From NCBI GenBank assembly GCA_022496185.1, contig WTXG01000569.1:1-13278 (forward strand): a stretch of 13,278 bases of DNA. Reading direction: 5' to 3'. The notes beneath the pieces are model-generated. The model did not search any database. It was not told the origin of the DNA and saw nothing but the letters and a program-made list of their open reading frames with translations. Positions 1 through 7,635 of the stretch are shown here, one piece after another. The first letter of the stretch is position 1. Each line of letters opens with the position of its first letter. Source of the DNA: Multifurca ochricompacta. Lineage: Eukaryota; Basidiomycota; Agaricomycetes; Russulales; Russulaceae. Both the position numbers and the translations under genes were made by a program.

Positions 1-524
1 ATCCTTTGGCGATCCGGATGCTAAATGGTGGATGCAACGGTGGAGTACGATTTGGGTAGTGCTTTGATCAGGATGAAACTGAACTGGAGATCTGAAATCT
101 CCATCTTGTTGTTTTTCAGTGTGACACGGGCATCATTGAGTTTCTGCAATTGTGGGAGCATGGGGGAGGACTCGTCCAGCGCGGTGCCGGTGAGGGCAGA
201 CCAAGTATTGAATGCGGACATAGATCCGACTCCCCCATAGACGCGTTTGAGCTTGTCCCATTTTGCTTTACATGTGACAAACTTAGTATTGTCTGCCACA
301 GCTGTCCAGACATCCTTCTGAGCATAGAGCTCGAGGATTGCTAAGAGAACCCCTTCAGTAGCCTCCCAGTCAGCAGGAGGGCTAGCAGGCTTGTCTTCAA
401 GCAGGTGGTTCCGGACGCCATTCAAATGGAACAGAGCCATCATACGCACTGACCAGACTGGCCAGTTCGATCCATCTAGGATCTTGATTGCAGCAGAGGG
501 TGGGAAAGTGAATGCAGGTGCCAT
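1..524 (-). pseudogene. gag: copia-1 gag, 5' part, frameshifted
   Basis: This is the N-terminal part of a copia Gag (retrotransposon capsid) protein, starting with ATG at 522-524. Near the N terminus it has the LDGSNWPVWS motif typical of fungal copia Gag. The middle contains VYGGVGSMSAFNTW, and the C-terminal part contains MEISDLQFSFILIKALPKSY. The last two closely parallel the copia-3 Gag at the right end of the window (YGSVGSMATYNLW and MEISDLQMSFILLQSLPPSY). The frame stops at TAG (21-23). Reading one base over there gives ILASGSP, matching ILASGPP in copia-3 Gag, so I infer a single-base deletion around 21-26 rather than a true end. The zinc knuckle would lie beyond the window. It is non-functional as it stands. 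Family assignment is confident; the frameshift is inferred from the paralogue. Confidence 0.88.
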
Positions 525-874
525 GGTGCGTGTAAGCGATGATTTCCAATCTGGGTAGAGGAGCTGTCAGACCCAGATTGTGAAGACTGATCAAGTCCTG
601 ATGTATCCAACTGTATGCTCTGAACCGCAAAGGGTCCAGTCCCGATTAGGGATTGCTCACACGTGCTTCAGTGTCGCCATGCTCCATCACACAGCTCGTG
701 CGAAGCCTGGTGAGGGGCCCAGTCTACACCGATCCACTGGTTCCAGGGACCAGGGAATAGGACTACAAAAGAACAGAGGCTTGCCTTATCGGGAGATGCA
801 AAAATGCGTGAATTACTGAGTAAGGAAGCTTGTGTATGAAATTCGATCTTCTTCTGGATTAATTCAGTTACAGC
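525..874 (-). other. copia-1 untranslated leader
   Basis: About 350 bases lie between the primer-binding site and the gag start codon on the minus strand. I see no coding homology in either strand; the short open frames here have no recognisable motifs. It corresponds in position to the 937-nt leader of copia-3 but is much shorter. Confidence 0.55.
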
Positions 875-888
875 CAGGGCCCATAACC
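875..888 (-). other. copia-1 primer-binding site
   Basis: The minus strand reads GGTTATGGGCCCTG directly inside the LTR end (..TTCTTTA). The identical 14-mer lies at the same place in copia-2 (8501-8514) and copia-3 (11440-11453). Its complement contains GGGCCCATAACC, which matches the anticodon stem-loop of eukaryotic initiator tRNA-Met (CAU anticodon). That fits priming by a tRNA-Met 5' half fragment, as known for Drosophila copia. Confidence 0.75.
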
Positions 889-1280
889 TAAAGAACACAG
901 CCTGAGGTTAGATAATCCAAACTACCTAGAATGGTAGTTATGTTGGTCAGAACTGATAATATTAGTCTTTACCTAGAATGGTAGTTATAACTAGTATGTG
1001 TTAGCTACATAGGTAAAGATAAGATAACAAAATACTCACTTCAGTTATGTTGGTCAGAACTGAAGTGAACTGTACAGTAAAAGTGTCCTTTAAATACTGT
1101 AAATGAGTGTGCTTATAGTAACCAAGATAAAGAAGGATTGTGTCTAATCAAGTAAGGTATCAAACTATTCACAGGAAGGTGAAATGCAGTCCGCGTGCTA
1201 CTGCACAACACACAACTCACTTGTTAGTACCACACACTTAGCGATTGATCCAACCTGGCCATATTGATCCATTTCCGACA
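889..1280 (-). repeat. copia-1 5' LTR (outer edge uncertain)
   Basis: This LTR is inferred from position, because no second copy is visible. It abuts the primer-binding site at 889. On the minus strand it has a TATA-like TATTTAAAG at 1088-1096. About 20 nt downstream is a perfect 10-bp hairpin (arms 1037-1046 and 1058-1067, 11-nt loop). It also contains two internal direct repeats: an 18-mer at 924-941 and 971-988, and a 20-mer at 937-956 and 1044-1063. Length is up to about 390 bp if it starts at 1280. Confidence 0.6.
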
Positions 1281-2085
1281 CGCCAGTTCTAAAGGTATGT
1301 AGTAATGCAGAATGCTTCTCACCCTTCTGTTCACAAGGTGATCCGAAGTCAAGAACTCCTTCACTGAAAAATGCGAGAATTGAACGACTTGAGAACCTTT
1401 GACATCAATGATGGAGATTAAACTTGAGCATGCTGATAGAACTGCCTCTTCCGCATCTTCAGGGCGCCAGCCCTCCTCCAACTTGGGCGCAGTTTGCAAA
1501 TCAAACTGAATTGCAAAGATCTCTGCAAGTTCTTCGACCTTAAGCGGTTGAACCAATGCAATTAAACACTGGAAGAGATGGTGGGCATGCTGTCATTTCT
1601 CTTCAGGAATTCCTTCTAATGTCCATTCGTATGTTTCATCCAGGGTAACCGAGAGCTCATTTAGAGCACACTTGATACTTGCTGGAATGCAGTGGCGGAG
1701 AGTGTCTAGCTGGCAAAATACCCATTGAAACCTGCATTCATATTATGAGAAATAAGTGATCACGCGCATTAGCAGAGGTGGTAATGGCTCACATTCCACC
1801 AGCTTTCTCAGAAAAGGTATTAATGACCAATTCCTTATCGCCTGCTCTCCACCTCCGCATCATTCTGTCTGAGTGAACTACGGATTCGACATAACCAACG
1901 ATGTCTTCTCTTTGTCCTATTTCCTCATGAAGGGAAACAAGGAATTGTGGCATTGTCAAGGGCTTGAGAACTGCTCGGATATCTTGTTCAGGGTGACTGG
2001 TGACACAGATGTACAGGTTCGGATGCTGTTGCTTGACAAGCCCTTCCACAAGGCCCAATACCTTCTTGTGCGGAGATGGAAACCC
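1281..2085 (-). pseudogene. NACHT/NLR-type gene fragment, truncated at both ends
   Basis: This is the C-terminal half of a fungal NACHT-domain signalling protein of the basidiomycete NLR-like class. Exon 1 (1793-2085) encodes LYICVTSHPEQDI, the sensor strand and following region of a STAND NTPase, then RMMRRWRAGDKELVINTFSEKAGGM. After a 61-nt intron, exon 2 encodes WVFCQLDTLRHCIP, LDETYEWTLEGIPEE and VVQFSHFSVKEFLTSDHL, all typical of the winged-helix and linker region of these proteins. The P-loop and Walker B half is absent: homology begins at 2085, exactly where the copia-2 LTR ends. It ends near 1281, where copia-1 begins. An in-frame TGA at 1593-1595 would be CGA (Arg) before a C to T change. 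It is a relic gene used as a landing site. The identification rests on recognising family motifs, not on a search. Confidence 0.82.
1732..1792 (-). other. Spliceosomal intron in the NACHT pseudogene
   Basis: On the minus strand the intron starts GTGAGC after ..GGAAT and ends ATGCAG before GTTTCAATGG. A CTAAT branch-like motif lies inside. Splicing joins AT to G and reads ..GGMFQWVFCQL.., the expected family sequence. Without splicing, a TGA follows the ATG at once. Its retention shows that the fragment is genomic in origin and not a retrocopy. Confidence 0.8.
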
Positions 2086-2495
2086 TAGAGAGAATATCAA
2101 GTCGAGCAAGGTGGCAAGAGCGAGAGTTTTAGGGTGATGAAGTGACAGATGGGGACATTTCTCGAACAGGATGAATTCTAGGGGCTATTCTACAGCCCCT
2201 TTTATGTAGTTTAATGTGTACAATACTTCACAATCCACATGATGGATTGAGACAGTAATAAGTAATCTGAAACCAATAAAGACAAAAGGTGTTGCATTTG
2301 CTTTTGTACACAAACATTCTAGAGTAGCAGTAAGACCCTCAATAACAAGGAGGGTGAGACAGAAGTGTAATCATAAGTAAATCATCACAAAAGAAACAAG
2401 ACGGAAACATGCCCCCAAAGGGGGCATCCAAAAATTCTCTTCGGGCTTGCACAAGGCGATCCCTGAAGCCAAGTATGGCAGACCAAAATCTGCCA
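2086..2495 (-). repeat. copia-2 3' LTR
   Basis: This 410-bp LTR lies between the polypurine tract at 2496-2504 and the NACHT coding sequence that resumes at 2085. On the minus strand it begins TGGCAGATTT and ends ..TTCTCTCTA. The final 97 bp (2086-2182) recur at 8515-8611, next to the primer-binding site, with five differences. It holds two perfect hairpins: ATGCCCCC/GGGGGCAT with a 3-nt loop at 2409-2427, and GGGGCT/AGCCCC at 2181-2199, just downstream of an ATAAAAG box on the minus strand. Confidence 0.85.
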
Positions 2496-2504
2496 CTCCC
2501 CCTC
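2496..2504 (-). other. copia-2 polypurine tract
   Basis: The minus strand reads GAGGGGGAG immediately before the LTR start TGGCAG. This is the expected second-strand primer of an LTR retrotransposon. It overlaps the TGA stop codon of pol (2503-2505), so coding and replication signals abut. Confidence 0.75.
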
Positions 2505-3008
2505 AAATGCAACGTAATCCCAGGGCGGAGATGTGAAAAAATACCTTCCACTTGGGAAGGGCCTTTGTTAGTATATCAGCAGTCATATCATCTGTTGGAC
2601 AGTAGACAACGTCGAGTGTGCCACTTGCTATGACATGTCGAATGAAGTGGTACTGAATGTTGATGTGCTTGGTCCGCATGTGATAGTTATCGTCAACAGC
2701 GAGCTTGAGCACAGCCTGGTTGTCGCAGTACAGTGTGGTCATGGCAACAAGTGAAGGGAACAGCTCATGGATGAGCTTGTGAAGCCAAATAGCCTCCTTT
2801 GCTGTGTGAGTTGTGGCAATGTACTTGGCCTCTGCTGTTGATAGTGTGACAAGCTCCTGTTTGCGGGAGCTCCAAGAAATCGCGCCACCATCGATGAGGA
2901 AAATGTGCCCCGAGATAGCATGTCTAAGCTCTTGTGAAGCACCGTCGGCATCGGTGTACCCTACTAAATCATGATGCTCGCTGCCATAGGTTAGCTCATA
3001 TGCCTTGG
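2503..3008 (-). pseudogene. pol: copia-2 pol, RNase H end
   Basis: This is the C-terminal part of the copia Pol polyprotein, in the same frame as the rest of pol once the 222-bp insertion is discounted. It begins at KAYELTYG and continues with LVGYTDADGAS (first catalytic Asp of RNase H), ISWSSRKQELVTLSTAEAKY and LYCDNQAVLKL, then HMRTKHINIQYHFIRHVI. RNase H removes the RNA strand during reverse transcription. The conserved EAEY reads EAKY here, and IDIRYHFIR reads INIQYHFIR. Each change is explicable as CpG to CpA on the coding strand. The natural stop TGA at 2503-2505 runs into the polypurine tract. Confidence 0.9.
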
Positions 3009-3230
3009 TGTTGACACAAGTGTAGTGCCGCATGATGCAACTCTCACATGACCTTGGTATATAAGGTTATGCTCCATGTAGAACCCAGGCCATGTAGCTC
3101 AGTGGTTAGAGCGCCAGACCCGGATTGTCCAGAGGTCTTGGGTTCAATCCCCAACATGGCCATTCCTTTTCTAGAGTGTGGGTTAGGGTCTTACTTAAGG
3201 TCCCTTTGCTGGAGTGTGTGTGGGCCAACA
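3009..3230 (+). mobile_element. 222-bp solo-LTR-like element carrying a tRNA-like gene
   Basis: This short insertion splits copia-2 pol between the RT connection and RNase H. It begins TGTTGACACAAG and ends GTGGGCCAACA, giving TG..CA termini with 5-bp inverted ends (TGTTG/CAACA). It is flanked by the 5-bp target duplication CTTGG (3004-3008 and 3231-3235). Removing it with one target copy restores the pol frame. These are the hallmarks of a solo LTR, or of a single-LTR remnant of a miniature LTR element. On the plus strand it has TATATAAG at about 3058-3065, then the tRNA-like unit at 3088-3161, then TTTT at 3167-3170. It encodes no protein. The family is unknown to me. Confidence 0.85.
3088..3161 (+). 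tRNA. tRNA-like gene or tRNA pseudogene inside the 222-bp element
   Basis: This 74-nt unit has a perfect 7-bp acceptor stem (GGCCATG with CATGGCC), a D arm (GCTC AGTGGTTA GAGC) and a perfect T arm (TTGGG TTCAATC CCCAA). The internal pol III promoter boxes fit consensus: A box TAGCTCAGTGG, B box GGTTCAATCC. A TTTT run at 3167-3170 could terminate pol III. The anticodon arm is not standard: positions 27-31 (CCAGA) cannot pair with the five bases expected opposite, and the base before a would-be CGG triplet is C, not T. An alternative AGACC/GGTCT pairing gives a large loop. I call it tRNA-derived, probably not a working decoding tRNA; the amino acid identity is not determinable by eye. Confidence 0.6.
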
Positions 3231-3235
3231 CTTGG

Positions 3236-6229
3236 TACCAGCCAAGTACTGGAAAATGCGCTTTACTCCCTCCCAATGTGCCTGCCCTGGATTTTCAAGG
3301 AATTGTGAGAGCGTCGAAACTGCAAATGTGATGTCAGGGCGAGTGGCAATGGAGGCATACATGAGGCTCCCTATGGCCTCCCAGTATGGCGTTTTTTGCA
3401 TTTGCACAGCTTCAGTGGCGTCCCTTGGACAATCGCTATGGGAATACATTACTCCTGGCACCATAGGAGTATCACATGCTTTTGCATCTTGAAGTGCGAA
3501 TCGCGCAAGAATTGAGTCGATATAAGATGTTTGGGAAAGGGAAATGGTGCACGTGGAGCGATCGCGTGTGACTTTGATGCCTAAGAGCCAGTGAATCGGG
3601 CCTAGGTCAGTAAGTGCATAGCGAGCATTGATCCTGGTTTTGTACTGGGTGATCAGCTTGCCCGAGCTACCAGTGAAAGCGCAGTTGTCGACGTGTATTG
3701 CCAAGATGAGTATTTGCTCATCAATTTGCACAAGAAAAACCCCCAGGTCTACTTGGCTAATGCGGAAACCAAGTTCAGTTAACACACGCAAAAGAGTATC
3801 ATACCACTTTTGACCAGCCTGCTTTAGTCCATAAAGGGACTTCTGCAGTTGCAATACCGAATCCTCCCCCTGAATCTCATAACCCAGGGCCGGCTGCATG
3901 TAAATTTCTTTGTCATCATCCAATTGACCATTGAGGTATGCGCCATTGAAGTTGAAAGACTCTATCTCCCAATCGTTGTGTGCAGCGATGGCGAGAATCG
4001 CTCGGAAGCTGGCAAGCTTGGCGACGGGCGAGAATGTGTCGAAGTAGTCAATGCCATAAATTTGAGTGAAACCTCGCACCACAAGTCGAGCCTTGTACTT
4101 GTCGATGCTGCTGTCCACCTTGCGCTTGATCCTATAGACCCACTTTGACCCAACTATGTTCTTGCTCGATGGGCGCGGAACTGTGCTCCACATCCCAGCC
4201 TTCTGTAGTGTCACAATCTTGCAGTCCATGGCTTCTTTCCATTGAGGCCAGTCCAATTGCGCCTGTGCTTCTTTAAGTGTTTTTGGGTTGCCTTGAGTAT
4301 CCTGTATTGCTGTGGCAATAATGTTGTCAAACCCTGTGTGGTAAACAAAGTCGTCTGTGATACTGTCAGCAGCAGATGCGAGATCCCCCTTGTAATCGGG
4401 GTGCGTCCCCCGAAAGCAAGGGGTGGCGTTCTTGCTGCCAGTCGGGGTAGCTCCTGAAGTCCCAGTGCATTTTTGCTCAGCCAGTTTTGTGAGTCGCATA
4501 GACATGTGCATCAACTCTGTAGATTTGAGCTTCTTCAGTGCACCTGGTGGTGTTGGTGTCGGCTTAGGTGGTATAAACTGTGGGGCTGGCAAAGGGGTTG
4601 TCCATATGTCAGGCTCTTCTTCGTCGGGCTTCTCTTCTTCTCCGCTGTTGGTAGCAGGTGGAGGTTGTTGCGTCTTGGCCTTGATAGGTGTCGCAGGTCA
4701 TGCCATCGTTGGTTGCTGTGTGATGGCTGATGTCGTGGGTCGTGCCACAGTTGGTTGCTGTGTGACGACTGGTGTGGTGGTGGGTGCATAGCTAGGAATG
4801 GGTGAGTGAATGGTTATTGTACTTGGCACAAACTTGATGTTCCATTCTACAGAAACCCTATTCTTGTGTGGCCAGTATATGTGGTGAGTGTGCATGCTGT
4901 CAGCATCATAGCCTACCCATCAGGCCTCAATAGCCCACATGTTGAGTTTTGTGCCAGAATTGCTGTGAACCCACACACGCTGTCCCCACTCAGGCACTCC
5001 TCCTAAGTTGGGCTTCGTCTTGTACAGGCACTTGAATGGCATGACATTACCTAGGGCCTTAGTGGATGTGTGGTTCTTCAACCACACGGCAAAGTGAATT
5101 GCCTCCCCCCACAAGTTCTTCGGCAGTCCAGAGTGGTGGAGGATGGCCCGCACACGTTCAAGAAGTCGTCGGTTTAGTGATTCTGCAACACCATTGTGCT
5201 GCGGTGTGTCATGCGTAGTAAGTTGCCTCTCAGTCCCTTGCTCTTGCAGGAACTTCATGAAGGCACCGCTGGTGTACTCCCCACCACGGTCAGACCTGAG
5301 TCGCTTGATGTGCGTGCCGTGCTGTGTGTTAGCCCATGCCGCAAAAGCCTTGTAAGCCGGGAAAGCCTGGTCCTTAGTACGCAAGAGGTCGATCTTAGTG
5401 AAGCGAGTGTAGTCATCAGTGAAAGTGACATAATACTTGCGGCCTCCTAGACTGTTCAGTGGTGAAGGGCCCCAGACGTCGGTGTGAATCTCTGAGCCAA
5501 AAGTGTCTGCCAGAGGGGTTGCTCACTCCTTGTGGATAGCCTTGCATGTCGCTTTCACATACTCACATGATTCACAGACAAAAGGGGAAAAATCATCGTC
5601 TATTAGCTGCAGCCCAGTGACTGCGTTGTTGTGAATAAGAGAGCAGATGGCATCCACCAAAATATGGCCAAGTCGCCTGTGGAGCATGAGAATGTCGACA
5701 TGTTCTGATGCAATGCTTGCCTGGTAGGCGCACTTGACTTTGTAAAGCCCATTAGTGCTAGCCGGGATCTTGCCAACTGTATGGCCTCCTTGTTTCTTGA
5801 TATTGCAAGAGTTGCCCTTGAATGATACTGAATAGCCGGCTTTGACAATTCGGCTAATCGAAACAATGGTCAGTCCCATCTCCGGCGTGTGCAGCGCCTC
5901 TCGCAGCAGGACTGGCATTGTCGAAGCTCTGTTCGGCACATCAATTTGTAAGTTGCCAGTGCCAACAGCGTAGAAAACTTGGTTATTGGCTGTGGTAATA
6001 GCTCTGGGAGGGATCTGATGATAAGTGATAAAACGATCTCGGAATGGAGACATGTGGCGTGAAGCCCCTGAGTCATAAAGCTCGGCCTCTGCTTGTCTTT
6101 CTGCATGTGCTCCATGTGCTGCAGCTGCTTGATCCTTGGTGAAATCTTCATCACCCTGTGCCTCTGCAATCTCTTCAATCGCGGCCCATGCCTCAGCATC
6201 TCCTGCCTGCTCAGCTGCTGTGGCAGCGC
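3236..6229 (-). pseudogene. pol: copia-2 pol: protease, integrase and reverse transcriptase
   Basis: This is the central part of the copia polyprotein, minus strand, one frame. In order: aspartic protease active site LYDSGAS (Asp codon 6072-6074); an HHCC integrase zinc finger with HRRLGH and CESCEY; integrase catalytic DD35E (TDVWGP, Asp at 5478-5480; SDRGGEY, Asp at 5289-5291; NGVAESLNRRL, Glu at 5181-5183; exactly 35 residues between the last two, all intact); a Pro/Gln/Thr-rich linker with repeated QQPT..AR/*P units; and reverse transcriptase (WPQWKEAMDCK through SLYGLKQAGQKWYDTL). RT has lost two catalytic aspartates: FNFNGAYLNG (Asn at 3951-3953) and HVDN in place of the usual VDD (Asn at 3684-3686). 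In-frame TGA codons lie at 5523, 4920 and 4698. It is interrupted at its upstream end by hAT-like element A. The first residues of any open frame starting at 6296 belong to that insertion. Confidence 0.93.
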
Positions 6230-7635
6230 TAGTGATTGGCAGGGGTAACCCTGGGGTATCCTCATTGGTACCCATACCCATACCCATACCCATCACTACA
6301 GGTACAGGTCACCCATGAAAACGCGTGCAAGTTCTTTACTTGCATCGCGCATTTCGGATACCTGGCCTGGGCCTTCCCGGACCAAGAAGATACACAACGC
6401 GTTCATTTGTGGCTGCTTAAGATCCCTCAATGACTCTTATTTTATGTTCAGAAGATTAAGATAATTCATTATTCCATTTTTATTTATTATTCTGCTTTCA
6501 ATTTTATACAAGCACAACTAAAATACAGTATACAGAGATGATTAGATAGGATGTTATAGAACATTGGTGAAAAGCCTGTCAGATAACCACACAGAATGCA
6601 AATAATTTGATGAACACATAGCAATTTGCAGGGGTAACCCCTGGATAATTGTTTTGATACCTGGGTTACCCATAAAATGAAACGCGTGCAAGTTCTTTAC
6701 TTGCATCGCGCATTTCGGACATCTGGCCTGGGACATCCCGGTCAAGGAGATACGCACTTGGACACAATGCGTTCATTTATGGCTACTCAAGATCCCTCAA
6801 AAATTCCTGTTTTATGTTCATAAGATTAAGATAATTTATTATTCCATTTTTATTTTATTATTCTGGTTTCAATTTTATATGAGTGTGACTGTTCTTTGCG
6901 TTTCTGCACATTTCAGATAAATGGCCCGGGCCATCCCAGTCAAGGAGATAAGCACTTGGACACAACGTGTTCATTTATGGCTACTCAAGATCCCTCAAAT
7001 ATTGTTGGTTTATGTTCAGAAGATTGAAATGATCCTTTATTTACATTATTATTTTATTATTCTGGTTTCATTTCATACAAGTGCGACTGTCCTGGTGCAT
7101 TTAAGTCAACCTTCCTTAATAGGAAGGAGGTCAGACCACCATGCGATGCAATGTAGTCACTGCCCCATGCAGCTTGTAGATACACACAGGCCTTGTTTCA
7201 GTAAACTAATTTGATAATTAGATTATATTATAGTCTAAAGTAGTCTAGAGAGTATTTTAGATAGTGCCAGACCAGCAGAATTGGTCGCGCGTTGATAAAA
7301 CAGGTGCATCATGATTTTCAAGAAGTGGATCACTGATAACACTTTTATTTTACATCGCACTGTTGATCTGCTTTGATATTTCATATGATAATACTAGAAC
7401 ATATTTAAAGATACCCTATAGCATACATCAGACGAGATCCTTTATTTTTGTGGCTGCAGATGTGTTTTATCTTGGAATTTCTACTGATCTTGTCAATGCA
7501 TGATTGGCGCTTATACCCACCAAACCACCGCATGGGTACGGGTTTCCATGGGTTGGGAGCCATATACCCGTACCTGTACCTGGCAAAACCCATGGCACTT
7601 ACCCGCACAGGTATGAAAACCCTTGACAATCACTA
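6230..7635 (+). mobile_element. hAT-like element A, non-autonomous, 1406 bp
   Basis: The left end is TAGTGATTGGCAGGGGT and the right end, reverse complemented, is TAGTGATTGTCAAGGGT. The 8-bp target duplication GGCAGCGC lies at 6222-6229 and 7636-7643. An 8-bp duplication with TAGNG termini is the hAT superfamily pattern. It inserted into copia-2 between the Gag zinc knuckle and protease; removing it with one duplication keeps gag and pol in one frame. I find no transposase frame, so it would need a transposase in trans. The ends carry TACCCA/TACCCG-type hexamers (6268-6295 and about 7530-7620). The inner part has three diverged copies of a roughly 200-bp unit. Strand is arbitrary; element B is the inverted copy. 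Confidence 0.9.
6321..7090 (+). repeat. Three diverged ~200-bp repeat units inside hAT-like element A
   Basis: Units lie at about 6321-6518, 6682-6888 and 6889-7090. Each has, in order, a GTTCTTT..GC(A)CATTTC segment, a CTGGCC(T/C)GGG-type core, a CAAGGAGATA or CAAGAAGATA segment, GTTCATTT(A/G)TGGCT, AAGATCCCTCAA, TTTATGTTCA(G/T)AAGATT and an ATT-rich tail ending in ..TTTATA or TTCATA plus AG-GACT. The second and third are adjacent; about 160 bp separates the first two. The same three occur in reverse order in element B. They look like internal amplifications within the element, not separate insertions. Confidence 0.75.

Larger units (their letters stand above)
1..1280 (-). mobile_element. 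copia-1: 5' part of a Ty1/copia LTR retrotransposon
   Basis: On the minus strand, reading from 1280 down, this holds a probable 5' LTR, a primer-binding site (875-888), a leader and the start of gag. The element runs off the left edge of the window. The inner LTR boundary is set by the primer-binding site it shares with two other copia elements here. The outer boundary is less certain: 1280 is chosen because recognisable NACHT coding stops there and the minus strand then begins TGTCGG, but the true edge could lie anywhere from about 1205 to 1280. The other LTR and the target duplication are outside the window. Confidence 0.8.

Noticed and set aside
2086..2184. An open frame (LALATLLDLIFSLG) running into the NACHT sequence, suggesting it was NACHT coding
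   Set aside because: The same 97 bp lies beside the primer-binding site at 8515-8611, and both copies end at the same base. It is the LTR end, in frame by chance.
3088..3161. A functional decoding tRNA
   Set aside because: Acceptor, D and T arms are good, but the anticodon stem does not pair and T33 is missing. It is kept only as a tRNA-like unit.
4423..4791. Plus-strand frame rich in Val, Gly and Cys (about 122 codons)
   Set aside because: It is the antisense shadow of the Pro/Gln/Thr-rich linker of copia-2 pol; no start context or motif supports it.
6268..6295. Interstitial telomere repeat or CRISPR-like array
   Set aside because: The TACCCA hexamers are contiguous with no spacers, are not the fungal TTAGGG repeat, and lie at the hAT-like element end in both copies.
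5523..6296. A separate protein starting MMGMGMGMGTNED
   Set aside because: Its first 22 or so residues are read from the hAT-like element end; the real protein is the copia polyprotein interrupted at 6229.
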